Source: Lysobacterales bacterium (GTDB taxonomy: Bacteria > Pseudomonadota > Gammaproteobacteria > Xanthomonadales > SZUA-38). From it: a stretch of DNA of 64,000 nt. The notes beneath the pieces were generated by a model. That model did no database searches. It was not told the origin of the DNA and saw nothing but the letters and a program-made list of their open reading frames with translations. This document shows, piece after piece, positions 1-8,954 of this stretch (its first letter is position 1; the number at the start of each line of letters is the position of its first letter). The stretch spans positions 26,556 to 90,555 of the forward strand of contig JASJDM010000008.1 in NCBI GenBank assembly GCA_030065125.1, written 5' to 3'. The position numbers and the translations under genes are program-made.

Positions 1-428
1 GCGGTGGTTCGTGGAAAGCTGCCGGCATCGCTCCAGCCGGTTCCGGGCCGGTCCACCAGGATCGAACGCAATTCTCCCCGCAGTTCTGCGTGATGCTGGT
101 AATGGCCCAGGCCGCCGATGTGTCCCCCGGCGAACCAGACCACGGCGGGTCCCTGTTGCGGTCCCTCGGCCAACACGTGCAGCTTGCGCCCGTCCACTTC
201 CACCAGCTGCCCGGGTGGCGGAAAACGTTGGTCGATCCGGGACACCCGGTACAGGTGCGATGCTGCACCAACCGCCAGCACTAACGCCACGACCAGCAAA
301 ATGCGGCCGCTCCAACGGGTTGGAGTTCTGCTGGAACGTGCCAGCATGAAAGCCAGCACGGCCAGCAGCAGCGCCATAAGCAGGCCGCTGTATTCCAGGC
401 TCAGAAACGCGAACAACTGATCTTTCAT
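1..428 (-). CDS. Alpha/beta hydrolase, N-terminal part (runs off left edge)
   Basis: The frame opens with ATG at 428 and stays open for 142 codons to the window edge, so the C-terminal half, with most of the catalytic residues, is missing. The first ~57 residues hold one or two hydrophobic membrane segments (SGLLMALLLAVLAFML and ILLVVALVLAVGAASHLY). A hydrolase fold then begins: VWFAGGHIGG looks like the oxyanion-hole strand and LVDRPGTGWSD is a typical strand/loop of alpha/beta hydrolases. It is probably a membrane-anchored hydrolase. It lies downstream of, and codirectional with, the DUF885 gene and may be the last gene of that unit. The substrate cannot be told. Confidence 0.75.
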   Translation of the reverse strand, partial: MKDQLFAFLSLEYSGLLMALLLAVLAFMLARSSRTPTRWSGRILLVVALVLAVGAASHLYRVSRIDQRFPPPGQLVEVDGRKLHVLAEGPQQGPAVVWFAGGHIGGLGHYQHHAELRGELRSILVDRPGTGWSDAGSFPRTT

Positions 429-498
429 ATTGGCTCCCACCGGGGTTCCAGGTTCGTGGCTTTTTCCTGCGACTTCACGCGGCCGGTCATGTGGCCTT

Positions 499-2205
499 TC
501 AGGCGGCCTCGCCCTGGGTCGCCATCCAGTGTTCCATCAGCTGGTCCAGGATGGGCAGGGTCACCGGACCGCAGCTGATCAGCTGATTGTGGAATTGCCT
601 GACATCGAACTGGTCACCCAGCCGCGATTCCGCGCGCCGGCGCAGTTCCCTGAACTTCAGGTTTCCAGGCTGGTAGGCCAGGGCCTGGCCGGGCAGGGCA
701 ATGTAGCGATCGATCTCGGCTTCCAGGGTTTCCACTGGAATGGCGACCCGCTCAACCGCATACTGCAGCGCCTTTTGTCTGGACCAATTGCGGGCGTGAA
801 TGCCCGTGTCGACCACCAGCCTCACTGCACGCCACATCTCGCCCAACAGTCGGCCGAAGTGGTCGTGGGGTGATTGATAAATTCCCATTTCGGTGCCCAG
901 GCTCTCGCAATACATGGCCCAGCCTTCGATGCAGGCCGTGTACTTGAGGGCGCCATTGCGCCGGAACTTGGGCAGATCCATCTGCTCCTGCATCAACGCA
1001 ATCTGCATCAGGTGGCCAGGCCACGCTTCATGCAGCGCCAGGGAGCGGTAAAACCAGGTCGGGCACTTGGCCGGAATGCCCGACAACCAGAACACACCGG
1101 GCGCAGAGTTATCCGCTGGGCTGGGCTGGGCATAGGCCGGCGGCATGCTGTCCGACAGCGCCTCGGGTATCAGCCGGACCCCGTAGGTTATTCGCGGGAC
1201 CTGGCTGAAAAAGGATGGGACCAGCAGGTCGATTTCCTTGCAGATGACCTGCACCGCCTGCAGGTGGGTCGCAGGATCTGGTGAAACAAAAGCCGGGTCC
1301 TGGGTAACGTATTGCTGGTAAGCCGCTACGTCGCCATTGAAGCCCGCCTCCGTAGCCACGGATTCGATATCCGCGTGAACCCGTTCAACTTCGTCCAGGC
1401 CCAGTTGGTGGATCTCGTCGGCTTCCGCGTCGAGGGAAGTGAAGTTTCGCACCAGCAGCTCGTAGTATTCCTCGCCCAGCGGGTCGTCGGCGCAGGCGAT
1501 GGAATCACGGCCACTGGGGCCCAGGTCCTGCTCCAGGAACGTCGCGTAGTCCGACAGGGCCGGCAGGATTTTGTTGTCGATCAACCCTGCAGCCTGGACT
1601 GCCGCCTCCCGCACCGCCGGCGATTCTCCCAGGGGTGAGCGTTGGAATGGCCCCATTAATGGTGAATCCGCCGCGCTGGGGGCGATACCGGCGCGAACCG
1701 CCGCGGTTGCCCGTTCCAGCACGAATGACGGATAACGAAACCCGAACTCCCGGCCGGCTTCAAGGCTGGCCCTGAGGTCTCCCAGGAAGGCAGTAACCGT
1801 CGCCAGTCGATCCAGGTATTGCCGGGCAGCCTCTGAAGAATTGGCGTGGGCGCTGTTGGCCCAGTAACGCAGGTTGAAGTCCGGGCCGGCCGGATACAGC
1901 GACGGTCGCAGATGCGCCTTGACCTCATGGAAGTCGACGATTTTGCGCAGTTCACGCTGCATCAGCTTCGCCGTAGCCATGTCCTGCGCATCCAGGGGTT
2001 GGTCAGCGATGCCGTTCAGCGTCTGCAGCAGCGTGGCCGCTGTTGCCGCTTTTCGGTCGTAGTCTGCCGGCGACTCCCGGAACAAGGTGGCGTCGTGGGT
2101 TTTCTCACCGGCCAGCAGGGCGCTGAATGGCGATTCAAATGATTCAAAGTCCCAGTATTGTTCAGCCAGCGCCGCCAGCGCCTGTGCCGGTGCATTTTGA
2201 TTCAT
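499..2205 (-). CDS. DUF885 family protein, putative metallopeptidase
   Basis: This 568-residue protein matches the DUF885 family in length and hallmark motifs. HEAWPGH lies at about residues 392-398 and is followed by an IEGWAMYCE segment. Together they resemble a zinc-peptidase HExxH plus downstream Glu arrangement, so a metallopeptidase role is likely but not shown by the sequence. No signal peptide is visible. The start ATG at 2205 has GGAGAG upstream and overlaps the stop of the MFS gene (ATGA), implying translational coupling. Position after a transporter and a TonB receptor suggests cytoplasmic hydrolysis of an imported, perhaps peptide-like, compound (inference). Confidence 0.85.
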   Translation of the reverse strand: MNQNAPAQALAALAEQYWDFESFESPFSALLAGEKTHDATLFRESPADYDRKAATAATLLQTLNGIADQPLDAQDMATAKLMQRELRKIVDFHEVKAHLRPSLYPAGPDFNLRYWANSAHANSSEAARQYLDRLATVTAFLGDLRASLEAGREFGFRYPSFVLERATAAVRAGIAPSAADSPLMGPFQRSPLGESPAVREAAVQAAGLIDNKILPALSDYATFLEQDLGPSGRDSIACADDPLGEEYYELLVRNFTSLDAEADEIHQLGLDEVERVHADIESVATEAGFNGDVAAYQQYVTQDPAFVSPDPATHLQAVQVICKEIDLLVPSFFSQVPRITYGVRLIPEALSDSMPPAYAQPSPADNSAPGVFWLSGIPAKCPTWFYRSLALHEAWPGHLMQIALMQEQMDLPKFRRNGALKYTACIEGWAMYCESLGTEMGIYQSPHDHFGRLLGEMWRAVRLVVDTGIHARNWSRQKALQYAVERVAIPVETLEAEIDRYIALPGQALAYQPGNLKFRELRRRAESRLGDQFDVRQFHNQLISCGPVTLPILDQLMEHWMATQGEAA

Positions 2206-3554
2206 CCACGACTCTCCAGTCGCGCCAGCCGTCGAACGATGATTTTCTGGCGGCGCTCATCGATGGGAAATTTCCAGATAATGGGAACGGTCAGGTAGGT
2301 GAGCAGCGAGGGCAGAATGGGAAATGCCAGCAGCAGACCCATGGTCCCGCGCTCACTCTGCTCGCTGAGCTGCGGATCGAACCCAAACCAGCTGGCGATA
2401 GCCAGGCCCAGGGCCACCCCCAGCCCCTCCACACCTTTCTCAACCATGGTCTGGATCGAAAAGTAACTGCCGGCGTAGTCGGCTTTGAACTTCCAGCGAC
2501 CATAGTCCACCAGGTCCGCCAGCAGGGCCGCGGGAACCACGACCCCAACCGAGGACACCGCAAAAACCATGACAAAGCCGGCGATGAGCCAGAACTTTCC
2601 ATCGGGTCCCGCGGGGATCAGTAAATGCAGCAAGAGGAAGGAGGCGGAAGCTGCGTAGGCAACGGCCCAGGTGCGCTGCTTGCCGATGCGCCGGGCCAGC
2701 CAGCCCCAGAAGGGCATGGCGGCCGCGCCGATGGGTCCGCCCAGAACGAAGAGCAGTGCCAGGGTCCCGCCCAGGGACAGGTGCACGTCGACAAAAAAGA
2801 ACAGCATGCCAAAGGCCATGCCGGTGGCCAGTCCGCCGGTAGCAAAGGTGGCGAGAAACAGCATCAAAGGCTTGTTCCGGACCACGGCCGGCAGGGCGGC
2901 TCTCAGGCTCATGGACTGGGTTGCCCGTCCAACTGTGCCTTCCGGTACCACCAGTGCCGCGATGAGGGCGGTGGTGGGCAGCGCAATGGCTGCCAGGACG
3001 GCGGTAACCCGCAGGGTTTCCGGAGTGAACTCCGATGTCTCGAAAAACGGCAGCAGCGGGATGCCGTAAAACGCCATGAAGCCGAGATAGCGGGCGAAGG
3101 TCCGCCAGACCGCAATCCGGGTGCGCTCGTTGTAGTCCTCGGTAAGCTCCGCCATCCACGCCCGGTAGGGAATCTCCGAGATCGTCCAGCCCAGGTAGGC
3201 CAGCAGAAACCAGACCAGGAAGTAGGTGCCTGAAACGGTCTCCGGCGGGACGTACAGGTACCAGCAGGCCACCACTGCCACCAGTGAGCCGCTGACCAGC
3301 CACGGCTTGCGCCGCCCCCAGCGGGTGCGATAACGGTCCGACAGGTAACCGATGATGGGGTCGGTAATGGCATCAAAAATCCTCGAGACAACCAGCACCA
3401 TGGCGATGGAGGCCAGCGCCACGCCGAAGTGTTTTCCGTAAATGCCCTGGATGACGGTGCCAACGGGCCCATGGATCAAGGCCTGGGAAAACGCGGGGGC
3501 CGCGTAGGCGGCCAGCACTTTACGGGAAAGGATGCCGGCGGCTGGCGGACCCAT
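2202..3554 (-). CDS. MFS transporter, glycoside-pentoside-hexuronide (GPH) symporter type
   Basis: A 450-residue polytopic inner-membrane protein with about 12 hydrophobic segments. The GPH-type signature is clear in the first cytoplasmic loop: DAITDPIIGYLSDR at residues 61-74, then GRRKPW at 80-85. Members usually couple solute uptake to H+ or Na+; here the solute is unknown. The stop overlaps the start of the DUF885 gene by four bases, and the TonB receptor ends 18 bp upstream, so receptor, carrier and peptidase-like enzyme probably form one unit. No strong ribosome-binding site precedes the ATG. Confidence 0.88.
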   Translation of the reverse strand: MGPPAAGILSRKVLAAYAAPAFSQALIHGPVGTVIQGIYGKHFGVALASIAMVLVVSRIFDAITDPIIGYLSDRYRTRWGRRKPWLVSGSLVAVVACWYLYVPPETVSGTYFLVWFLLAYLGWTISEIPYRAWMAELTEDYNERTRIAVWRTFARYLGFMAFYGIPLLPFFETSEFTPETLRVTAVLAAIALPTTALIAALVVPEGTVGRATQSMSLRAALPAVVRNKPLMLFLATFATGGLATGMAFGMLFFFVDVHLSLGGTLALLFVLGGPIGAAAMPFWGWLARRIGKQRTWAVAYAASASFLLLHLLIPAGPDGKFWLIAGFVMVFAVSSVGVVVPAALLADLVDYGRWKFKADYAGSYFSIQTMVEKGVEGLGVALGLAIASWFGFDPQLSEQSERGTMGLLLAFPILPSLLTYLTVPIIWKFPIDERRQKIIVRRLARLESRG

Positions 3555-3572
3555 GGTTGAGGGCGATTCCGC

Positions 3573-5678
3573 CTAGAACGATGCGCTGATCTTGGCGCCG
3601 ATAGTCCGTGGGCGGTAGCGCAGGGCAGGTCCAGCACCGCCCTGGAAGTAAGGCGCCAGGGCCCCGTCCTCGTCGGTCAGGTTGTCAGCAAACAGGTAGC
3701 CCGACCAGACCTCGCCTTCCACGCCGATACGGAAATCCACCACCGTGGTTTCGTCGGAGTCCTTGGCGAAGTTGACCGTGTCGGTGCGGTCTGACGCGTA
3801 CTGGGCTCCGGCGTACAGGAATCCCTGCAGGGAATCATTGAACACCGGCCAGCGGTAGGTGGCGGCGGCGGACAGGGTGAATTCGGGTACGTTGGGTATG
3901 CGGTCGCCGTCAGCAATATTGATCCCGGCCACCGGCTCGGTGAACTCCGCGTCGGTATAGCCGCCGGTGAAACGCAGCTGCAGATCTTCCATAGGCAGGA
4001 GCGTCAGTCCAAGCTCGATGCCCTGGGTGGTGGCATCGCCGCCGTTGACCAGTCCCCGCACCGGCGGGTTCACGACTACCAGCACCTGCAGGTCTTCCCA
4101 GTCGTTGTGATATACGGCGGCTTCCAGCTGGGCGCGGCCATCCATGAAGGTGCCCTTGGTGCCGACCTCATAGCTCCACATGGTTTCCGGGTCGATGCCC
4201 GTGGGCACATTGACGCCGAAGAATACGGACTGCAGCAGGGTAATCACCGGCTGGCTCTGGCCTGTGCGAAAGCCCTTGGCGATATTGCCGTAGACAATCC
4301 AGTCATCGTTGGCGCGATAGGACAGGTTCAGCCGCGGGTTGGTGGAATCAAAGCTCTGGTCCACGGTGCCGGTGAAGTTGGGATCAATCGTCTGTACGAT
4401 GGCCAGGGTGGCCTCATCGATCACCTCGGAGTTGAAGGCGTCATCCTCGAAGTAGCGCAGGCCCAGGGTCAGGTCGAGCTTTTCTTCCATCAGGGTCCAG
4501 GTGGCCTCGCCGAACACGGCCCAGGATTCGCTCTCAAAGGTCTGGTCCTGGGTGATCATCAGGTCGGGGATGTCTGATATCGAGTTCTGATCCATGTCCC
4601 GGTAGATGAATCCCGCGGTCCAGCGGAAGTTGCCGGGAGAAGTCGACGCCAGGCGCAGTTCCTGGCTGAAGGTTTCGGTCTGCACCGGGTTAAAAAACGG
4701 AACGGCGAAGCCGGGTGCCAGCGGGATAAAAGTGGTGGACGTTTCGTCGAAATCCATTAATGACGTGGCGCTCACCAGGTCCATGCTGTCAAAGCTGTAG
4801 CGGATGGTGGCGCTGTAGACGTCGTACTCGGTGTCCACGGTGGGCGCCTGGTCCACCGTGGTTCGATCATCGGTGGCCAGGGTGTTGCCGATGGTGTCCT
4901 GTTCGGAATGCCATGCAGAAAAAACCATGTCCAGATCATCATTGGGCATGTAGCGGAACTTGGCCCGGTAATCCGTGATGTCCCGTTCGTTCTGGTCGTC
5001 AACGCCACTGGCGACGTTGTCGACCCAGCCGCCGTAGTCCTCCACCGAGGCCACCATGCGAAACGCCGAGGTGCCCTCGGACAGGGGGATATTGACCATG
5101 GCGTTCAATGCCGAGTTGGAGTCCCCGTCGGTGGTGCTGCTGCCCATGAGGTCGAAGCCCGCCGCAAAACGGTCCAGTTCCGGCTCCTTGGTGAGAATGC
5201 GAATGGTGCCGCCGATGGAGCCGTCGCCGTAGAGCGTGCCCTGGGGACCGCGCAGGATTTCCACCCGTTCGACGTCATAGGTGCGCACATCGGGGACCCG
5301 GGACAGGCCGATATAGGAGAACGGCAGTTCGTCCAGGTAGTAGCCCACCGTGGCGTTGCCGGCCACGGAGCTGATGCCCCGGATCTGGATATTCTGGGTG
5401 CCGCCCTCGCTGTCGACGATGCCCACGCCCGGGGCGGTCTGCAGAAAATCTGCCAGGCTCACCGCGCCGACATCAGCCAGCGCCGAGTCTGTGAATGCCG
5501 AGATCGACAGGGGAACATCCATCAACCTTTCTTCGCGCTTCTGCGCCGTCACGATGATTTCCTCGATGACAAATCCATCGGGGTCATCGTTTCCCTGGCC
5601 AAAGACGGGCGGGATCAAGGCAACGCTGGCTGCCAATACAAAGAGAGTCTTGCTGCATCGCGGTATCTGAATGGTCAT
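3573..5678 (-). CDS. TonB-dependent outer-membrane receptor
   Basis: A 701-residue TonB-dependent receptor. A signal peptide covers about residues 1-28. EEIIVTAQKRE (39-49) is the usual TonB-box/plug start, the plug contains RGPQGTLYGDGSIGG, and the barrel ends in a terminal Phe (KISASF), typical for Bam-mediated insertion. The start ATG at 5678 has GGGGGA six bases upstream. The receptor should import a large or scarce substrate across the outer membrane. It precedes the MFS gene and follows an AraC regulator on the same strand, a usual scavenging-locus layout. No iron-locus partners are nearby, so a siderophore role is not favoured. Confidence 0.93.
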   Translation of the reverse strand: MTIQIPRCSKTLFVLAASVALIPPVFGQGNDDPDGFVIEEIIVTAQKREERLMDVPLSISAFTDSALADVGAVSLADFLQTAPGVGIVDSEGGTQNIQIRGISSVAGNATVGYYLDELPFSYIGLSRVPDVRTYDVERVEILRGPQGTLYGDGSIGGTIRILTKEPELDRFAAGFDLMGSSTTDGDSNSALNAMVNIPLSEGTSAFRMVASVEDYGGWVDNVASGVDDQNERDITDYRAKFRYMPNDDLDMVFSAWHSEQDTIGNTLATDDRTTVDQAPTVDTEYDVYSATIRYSFDSMDLVSATSLMDFDETSTTFIPLAPGFAVPFFNPVQTETFSQELRLASTSPGNFRWTAGFIYRDMDQNSISDIPDLMITQDQTFESESWAVFGEATWTLMEEKLDLTLGLRYFEDDAFNSEVIDEATLAIVQTIDPNFTGTVDQSFDSTNPRLNLSYRANDDWIVYGNIAKGFRTGQSQPVITLLQSVFFGVNVPTGIDPETMWSYEVGTKGTFMDGRAQLEAAVYHNDWEDLQVLVVVNPPVRGLVNGGDATTQGIELGLTLLPMEDLQLRFTGGYTDAEFTEPVAGINIADGDRIPNVPEFTLSAAATYRWPVFNDSLQGFLYAGAQYASDRTDTVNFAKDSDETTVVDFRIGVEGEVWSGYLFADNLTDEDGALAPYFQGGAGPALRYRPRTIGAKISASF

Positions 5679-5794
5679 GGCTATCCCCCAGACTACGGTT
5701 TCGTCCAGCTGCAGTTTGGCATCAAGCGACGACCATGGTTCGGGCTGGCGTCATTCCAAGTTGTGCCAGCGTCACTCTTGGTTGTCACTCTGGG

Positions 5795-5814
5795 ACTCCG
5801 CTTAGGGGCGGAGT
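5795..5814 (-). terminator. Stem-loop enclosing the AraC-family gene's stop codon
   Basis: A 7-bp perfect inverted repeat (ACTCCGC at 5795-5801, GCGGAGT at 5808-5814) encloses the TAA stop of the AraC gene (5802-5804). No T-tract follows on the minus strand, so it is at best a weak or processed terminator between the regulator and the TonB receptor gene. Confidence 0.3.
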
Positions 5815-6851
5815 TCCGAGGGCAGCACGCCGTAGCGGTTTTTAAAGGCCTTGGTGAAGCTGCCGGCGTCCCGGTAGCCGGCCTCGTCGGCGACGCGGCC
5901 GATGCTGATATCGGGATTGCGGAGCATGTCGTAGGCTCGCTCCAGGCGCCGGTCGCGGTGATACGCGCCCACGGTCATCCCAAACACGTGCTTGAACCCC
6001 ACCGCCAGTTTGTTGCGGTTGACGCCTACGCGCCGCGCCAGTTCGTCAAGCGTAGGCGCCCGCCGGGACTCGTCCAGGATCTCCCGGGCGAAGTGCATGC
6101 AGGTAATGTCGTACTTGGACAGGCGGATGGCGGATTCACCCAGTTGCTCAGGCTGTCGCAGCCGGTCCACCGCAAGACATACCAGTTCCACAGCCTTGGC
6201 CCTGAGATAAATGGGCCGAACGCTCTTGTGAACGGTGGGCTGCAGCAGCGCCCCGGCAACGGCGGTCATCTCGTGGGTCATTTCGCTGGCAAACCAGAAT
6301 TCAACGTCGGGGTCGCCGTCCTGGAACCGCTGCAGTCCGCGGGGCAGGCTGTCGCTGGATATCTTGAGTTCGCGGGCAACAAACGAGGGCCGGCAGGCGA
6401 TGCCAACGGTTCGCCAGCTGTCGCCCAGGACCTTGCGCGAGCCGTAAGGGTGTCCCCGGGAGGCGGACAGCAGAAAACTCTGGCCGCCGACGGTCCTTGT
6501 GGTGCCGTCCGGCAGCGTCTCACGGCTCAAGCCTTCCAGTCGGAAGTGCAGGAACAGCCAGCCCCGGAAATCCAGGTCCCACTGCTGCTGGTGGGCGGAT
6601 TCCGGCACATCCCGCATATCCGACCGCGCCAGCATCAGGTCCTCGGACAGGCTGGTGACTTTCTGTGACCCCTTGGGCAGGAATTCAGCGGCCTCGGCAC
6701 TGTCCGGCTCGACCAGTTTGAACCCTTCACCGGGCAGATAAACCGCCGACAGTCCGTCCGCCTGTGCGGCTGCGCTGTCCTGCAGGTCATGCATGGTCAG
6801 GCGGATGCGCTCGCCGTCGTTGTCGTCGCGTTGAGCCATGGCCAGACCCAT
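5802..6851 (-). CDS. AraC family transcriptional regulator
   Basis: The last ~100 residues form an AraC double helix-turn-helix: TLDELARRVGVNRNKLAVGF, then a second helix pair in RVADEAGYRDAGSFTKAFKNRYG. The N-terminal ~240 residues are an effector or dimerisation region without recognisable motifs. The start is uncertain. The frame also contains GTG 6935 and ATG 6920, but both lie inside a repeat element at 6895-7058, so I prefer ATG 6851 (MGLAMAQRDD) or 6839; none has a good Shine-Dalgarno. It sits just upstream of the TonB receptor on the same strand and is the likely local regulator. Confidence 0.85.
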   Translation of the reverse strand: MGLAMAQRDDNDGERIRLTMHDLQDSAAAQADGLSAVYLPGEGFKLVEPDSAEAAEFLPKGSQKVTSLSEDLMLARSDMRDVPESAHQQQWDLDFRGWLFLHFRLEGLSRETLPDGTTRTVGGQSFLLSASRGHPYGSRKVLGDSWRTVGIACRPSFVARELKISSDSLPRGLQRFQDGDPDVEFWFASEMTHEMTAVAGALLQPTVHKSVRPIYLRAKAVELVCLAVDRLRQPEQLGESAIRLSKYDITCMHFAREILDESRRAPTLDELARRVGVNRNKLAVGFKHVFGMTVGAYHRDRRLERAYDMLRNPDISIGRVADEAGYRDAGSFTKAFKNRYGVLPSELRP

Positions 6852-6894
6852 CTTCACGCTGGCCACAGGTTCGGTCAAGCGACTGGGCGGACCA

Positions 6895-7058
6895 GCAGGA
6901 TGTTGAAAAAAGCCATTCATTGTTTTTTCAACCACGCCAACTGAAAAATGCGATTTTCAGTTGGCTCGCATTTTCAATGACTTACAGTTATCGAAAATGC
7001 CAGTACATCCCTGTACGGAACGCAGGCAGTCGAAAAACTGCATTTTTCAACAGACTGC
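6895..7058. repeat. MITE/REP-like element, ~164 bp with inverted ends
   Basis: The ends are inverted copies of gcag-NN-TGTTGAAAAA (6895-6910, and complement at 7043-7058). Inside are further short palindromes: GTTGAAAAAA..TTTTTTCAAC (6902-6932), AACTGAAAA..TTTTCAGTT (6939-6962), GCATTTTC..GAAAATGC (6968-7000) and GTAC..GTAC (7003-7016). There is no transposase inside. It lies between the dipeptidase and AraC genes; the dipeptidase TAG overlaps its right end and two possible AraC start codons lie inside it. The TTTTTCAACAG end resembles dispersed repeats I have seen in gammaproteobacteria, but copy number is unknown. Confidence 0.6.
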
Positions 7059-8056
7059 TAGCCCCACACCTCCTGTGCCACTCTGAGCCAGTTGCCGCCG
7101 AGAATTTTGCTGACGGTTTCCTCTGTGTAGCCTTTCTTCAGCAGCGCTGCGACGATGTGCGGAAAGGTGTCGGGCGGGGCGAATCGGCAGGTGAACTGGG
7201 AGGCCATCTCGTCGCCGAAGGACTCGCGCATTTTGTCGATGAAGTCATATACCTCGGACTGATCAAACACATAGTCCAGCGATATGGCTACATGCTCCGG
7301 GCCTGCCAGGTCGGCCACATGATCGATATGCTGCACCATCATGGCGGCATAGTCCTCGCCCGGGCCCAGGAAGTCGCCCAGCCCGTTGATACCAATGACG
7401 CCTCCGGTTTCGGCGCAGGCCCGGATCAGGCTGTCCGGGATGTTGCGCACGTGCTCAAACACCGCGGAAGGGTTCGAGTGAGAGAAGATCACCGGGTTGT
7501 CGGCATGTTCCATGACCTCCAGCGCGGTGCGGTGGCCGGTATGGGAACAGCAGGCCACCATGCCAACCCGCTTCATCTCGGCCAGGATTGCGCGGCCGTG
7601 TCTTGAAAGCCCGGTGTCCTCGTCCAGGCAGCCGCCGCCGGCCCGGTTGTTGCGGTTGTACGCCACCAGCATCCAGAAAGCACCCTGGCTCCTCAGCTCC
7701 TCTACCAGGTCCAGGTCACCGTCATCCAGCAACGCCATGCCTTCGAGATCGAAGGCGATGGCCAGTTTGCCGTCCCGCCGGGCCTGGTCGATCTCGGCTA
7801 CATTGCGGACCACCGTGTAGTGATCCGGGTTCTGGTCGATCCAGCGCTTGAAGCTGTCGAGCATGTCCAGGTGGGATGACCTGGAGGTCAGGTCCATCCC
7901 CAGGTTCAGGGTAACGACATCGATCCCGGCGTCGCGGCAGCGCGCCAGTTGCTCCAGATAGGAGTGGTCATCCGGGCGCAGCGGCATGCAGGAGTGGTTG
8001 TCCCACACCAGGGTGTCCTTGAGCAACGTCGTTGCGTGGTCGTCAGCTGGAGGCAT
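7058..8056 (-). CDS. Membrane dipeptidase (M19/renal dipeptidase family)-like
   Basis: This 332-residue protein follows the M19 metallo-dipeptidase layout. Candidate zinc ligands are Glu105 (DLEGMALL), His172 (CSHTGH), His193 (FSHSNPSAVF) and Asp261 (HVAISLDY). The usual N-terminal H-x-D motif reads H21-S-C23 (WDNHSCMPLRP), so the metal-binding Asp is replaced by Cys. Relatives hydrolyse dipeptides, often with D-amino acids at the C-terminal position; the change could alter metal use or substrate. No signal peptide is seen, so it is probably cytoplasmic. It overlaps the upstream hydrolase gene by 14 bp, and its stop codon overlaps the end of the 6895-7058 repeat. Confidence 0.85.
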   Translation of the reverse strand: MPPADDHATTLLKDTLVWDNHSCMPLRPDDHSYLEQLARCRDAGIDVVTLNLGMDLTSRSSHLDMLDSFKRWIDQNPDHYTVVRNVAEIDQARRDGKLAIAFDLEGMALLDDGDLDLVEELRSQGAFWMLVAYNRNNRAGGGCLDEDTGLSRHGRAILAEMKRVGMVACCSHTGHRTALEVMEHADNPVIFSHSNPSAVFEHVRNIPDSLIRACAETGGVIGINGLGDFLGPGEDYAAMMVQHIDHVADLAGPEHVAISLDYVFDQSEVYDFIDKMRESFGDEMASQFTCRFAPPDTFPHIVAALLKKGYTEETVSKILGGNWLRVAQEVWG

Positions 8057-8819
8057 CGCTCAGCATCGCCGGGTCAAGAAACTCGCGCACCACCGGCACC
8101 AGTACATCCGGTTTCATACATACGTCGTGGCCTTCGTCCGCAATCAATCGCACCGCCCAGCCCATGGCTTCAAGCTCCGGGGCCCGCTGGCGCAGGATGG
8201 TTGCATTGAGGATGTCCTGGCTGCCGGCGTCGGTATCCCCTTCCGCCCCCACGAAGGCCAGGCGCGGACACGCCAGTCGGCGGGCGGCGGTTTCTTCCGG
8301 CCAGTCCTGGATGCTGCTCAGAAAGGTTGACCACTGGGCATACTGGGCTGGTGATCTAAGCACCACCATTGCATAGTCCGGCGGGTTGTCTATCTGTTCC
8401 AGGCTGGCGGCCAGGGCTTCCCGGTAGGCCGCGCCCAGAGGGGGCCAGCCACCGGCTACCAGGGCGGCAATGCGATCGCTGCGCCAGGCCAGCTGCAATC
8501 CGGAGGACGCGCCCCAGGAATAGCCCCAGTAGGTGAACCGCTCAAAGCCGGCGGCGTCGGCCACGGCCAGGAGATCCGAGCAGACCCGATCCGCGGTGAG
8601 CTGGTCGGGGGGAATGTCCCGGCTGCGGCCTATGCTCGGATAGTCCACCAGCAGCACTTGATAGCGGTCTGTCAACAGCTCCAGATAGCGGTCCCGCACG
8701 CGGGCCGCCTCCGGTCCAAAGATCTCTCCGTGGCTTGCCATCACGGGAAAACCCAGCAGCAGCGGTTGTCCCTGGCCATGCAGCTCGAAGTAAACGCCTG
8801 AATGGGGGTCCAATGGCAT
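8043..8819 (-). CDS. Alpha/beta hydrolase
   Basis: A 258-residue alpha/beta hydrolase with a clear nucleophile elbow, GYSWGASSG (Ser101). A likely acid lies in AFVGAEGDTDAGS and a histidine in ADEGHDVCM near the C-terminus. There is no signal peptide, so it should be a cytoplasmic esterase, lactonase or peptidase-type enzyme; the specificity cannot be read from sequence. It is the first gene of a minus-strand unit with the dipeptidase (14-bp overlap) and is divergent from the P450 gene, with 135 bp between the two starts as a shared control region. Confidence 0.85.
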   Translation of the reverse strand: MPLDPHSGVYFELHGQGQPLLLGFPVMASHGEIFGPEAARVRDRYLELLTDRYQVLLVDYPSIGRSRDIPPDQLTADRVCSDLLAVADAAGFERFTYWGYSWGASSGLQLAWRSDRIAALVAGGWPPLGAAYREALAASLEQIDNPPDYAMVVLRSPAQYAQWSTFLSSIQDWPEETAARRLACPRLAFVGAEGDTDAGSQDILNATILRQRAPELEAMGWAVRLIADEGHDVCMKPDVLVPVVREFLDPAMLSDASS

Positions 8820-8954
8820 GTGTCACCTCCGTGGACGAAGTGTGACACGCTGCAAACGCCATTTCTGGTCTGTGAGTCACTGCCGTTGGTGATGGCGTCA
8901 TTTTCCCCCGGGTCAGTACTGGGATGTGGAATGGTCGTCGTTTAGGGTAGGACC

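Noticed and set aside
4908..6668. 586-codon plus-strand ORF across the TonB receptor start and AraC gene
   Set aside because: It is antisense to two well-supported families; long antisense frames are expected in GC-rich DNA.
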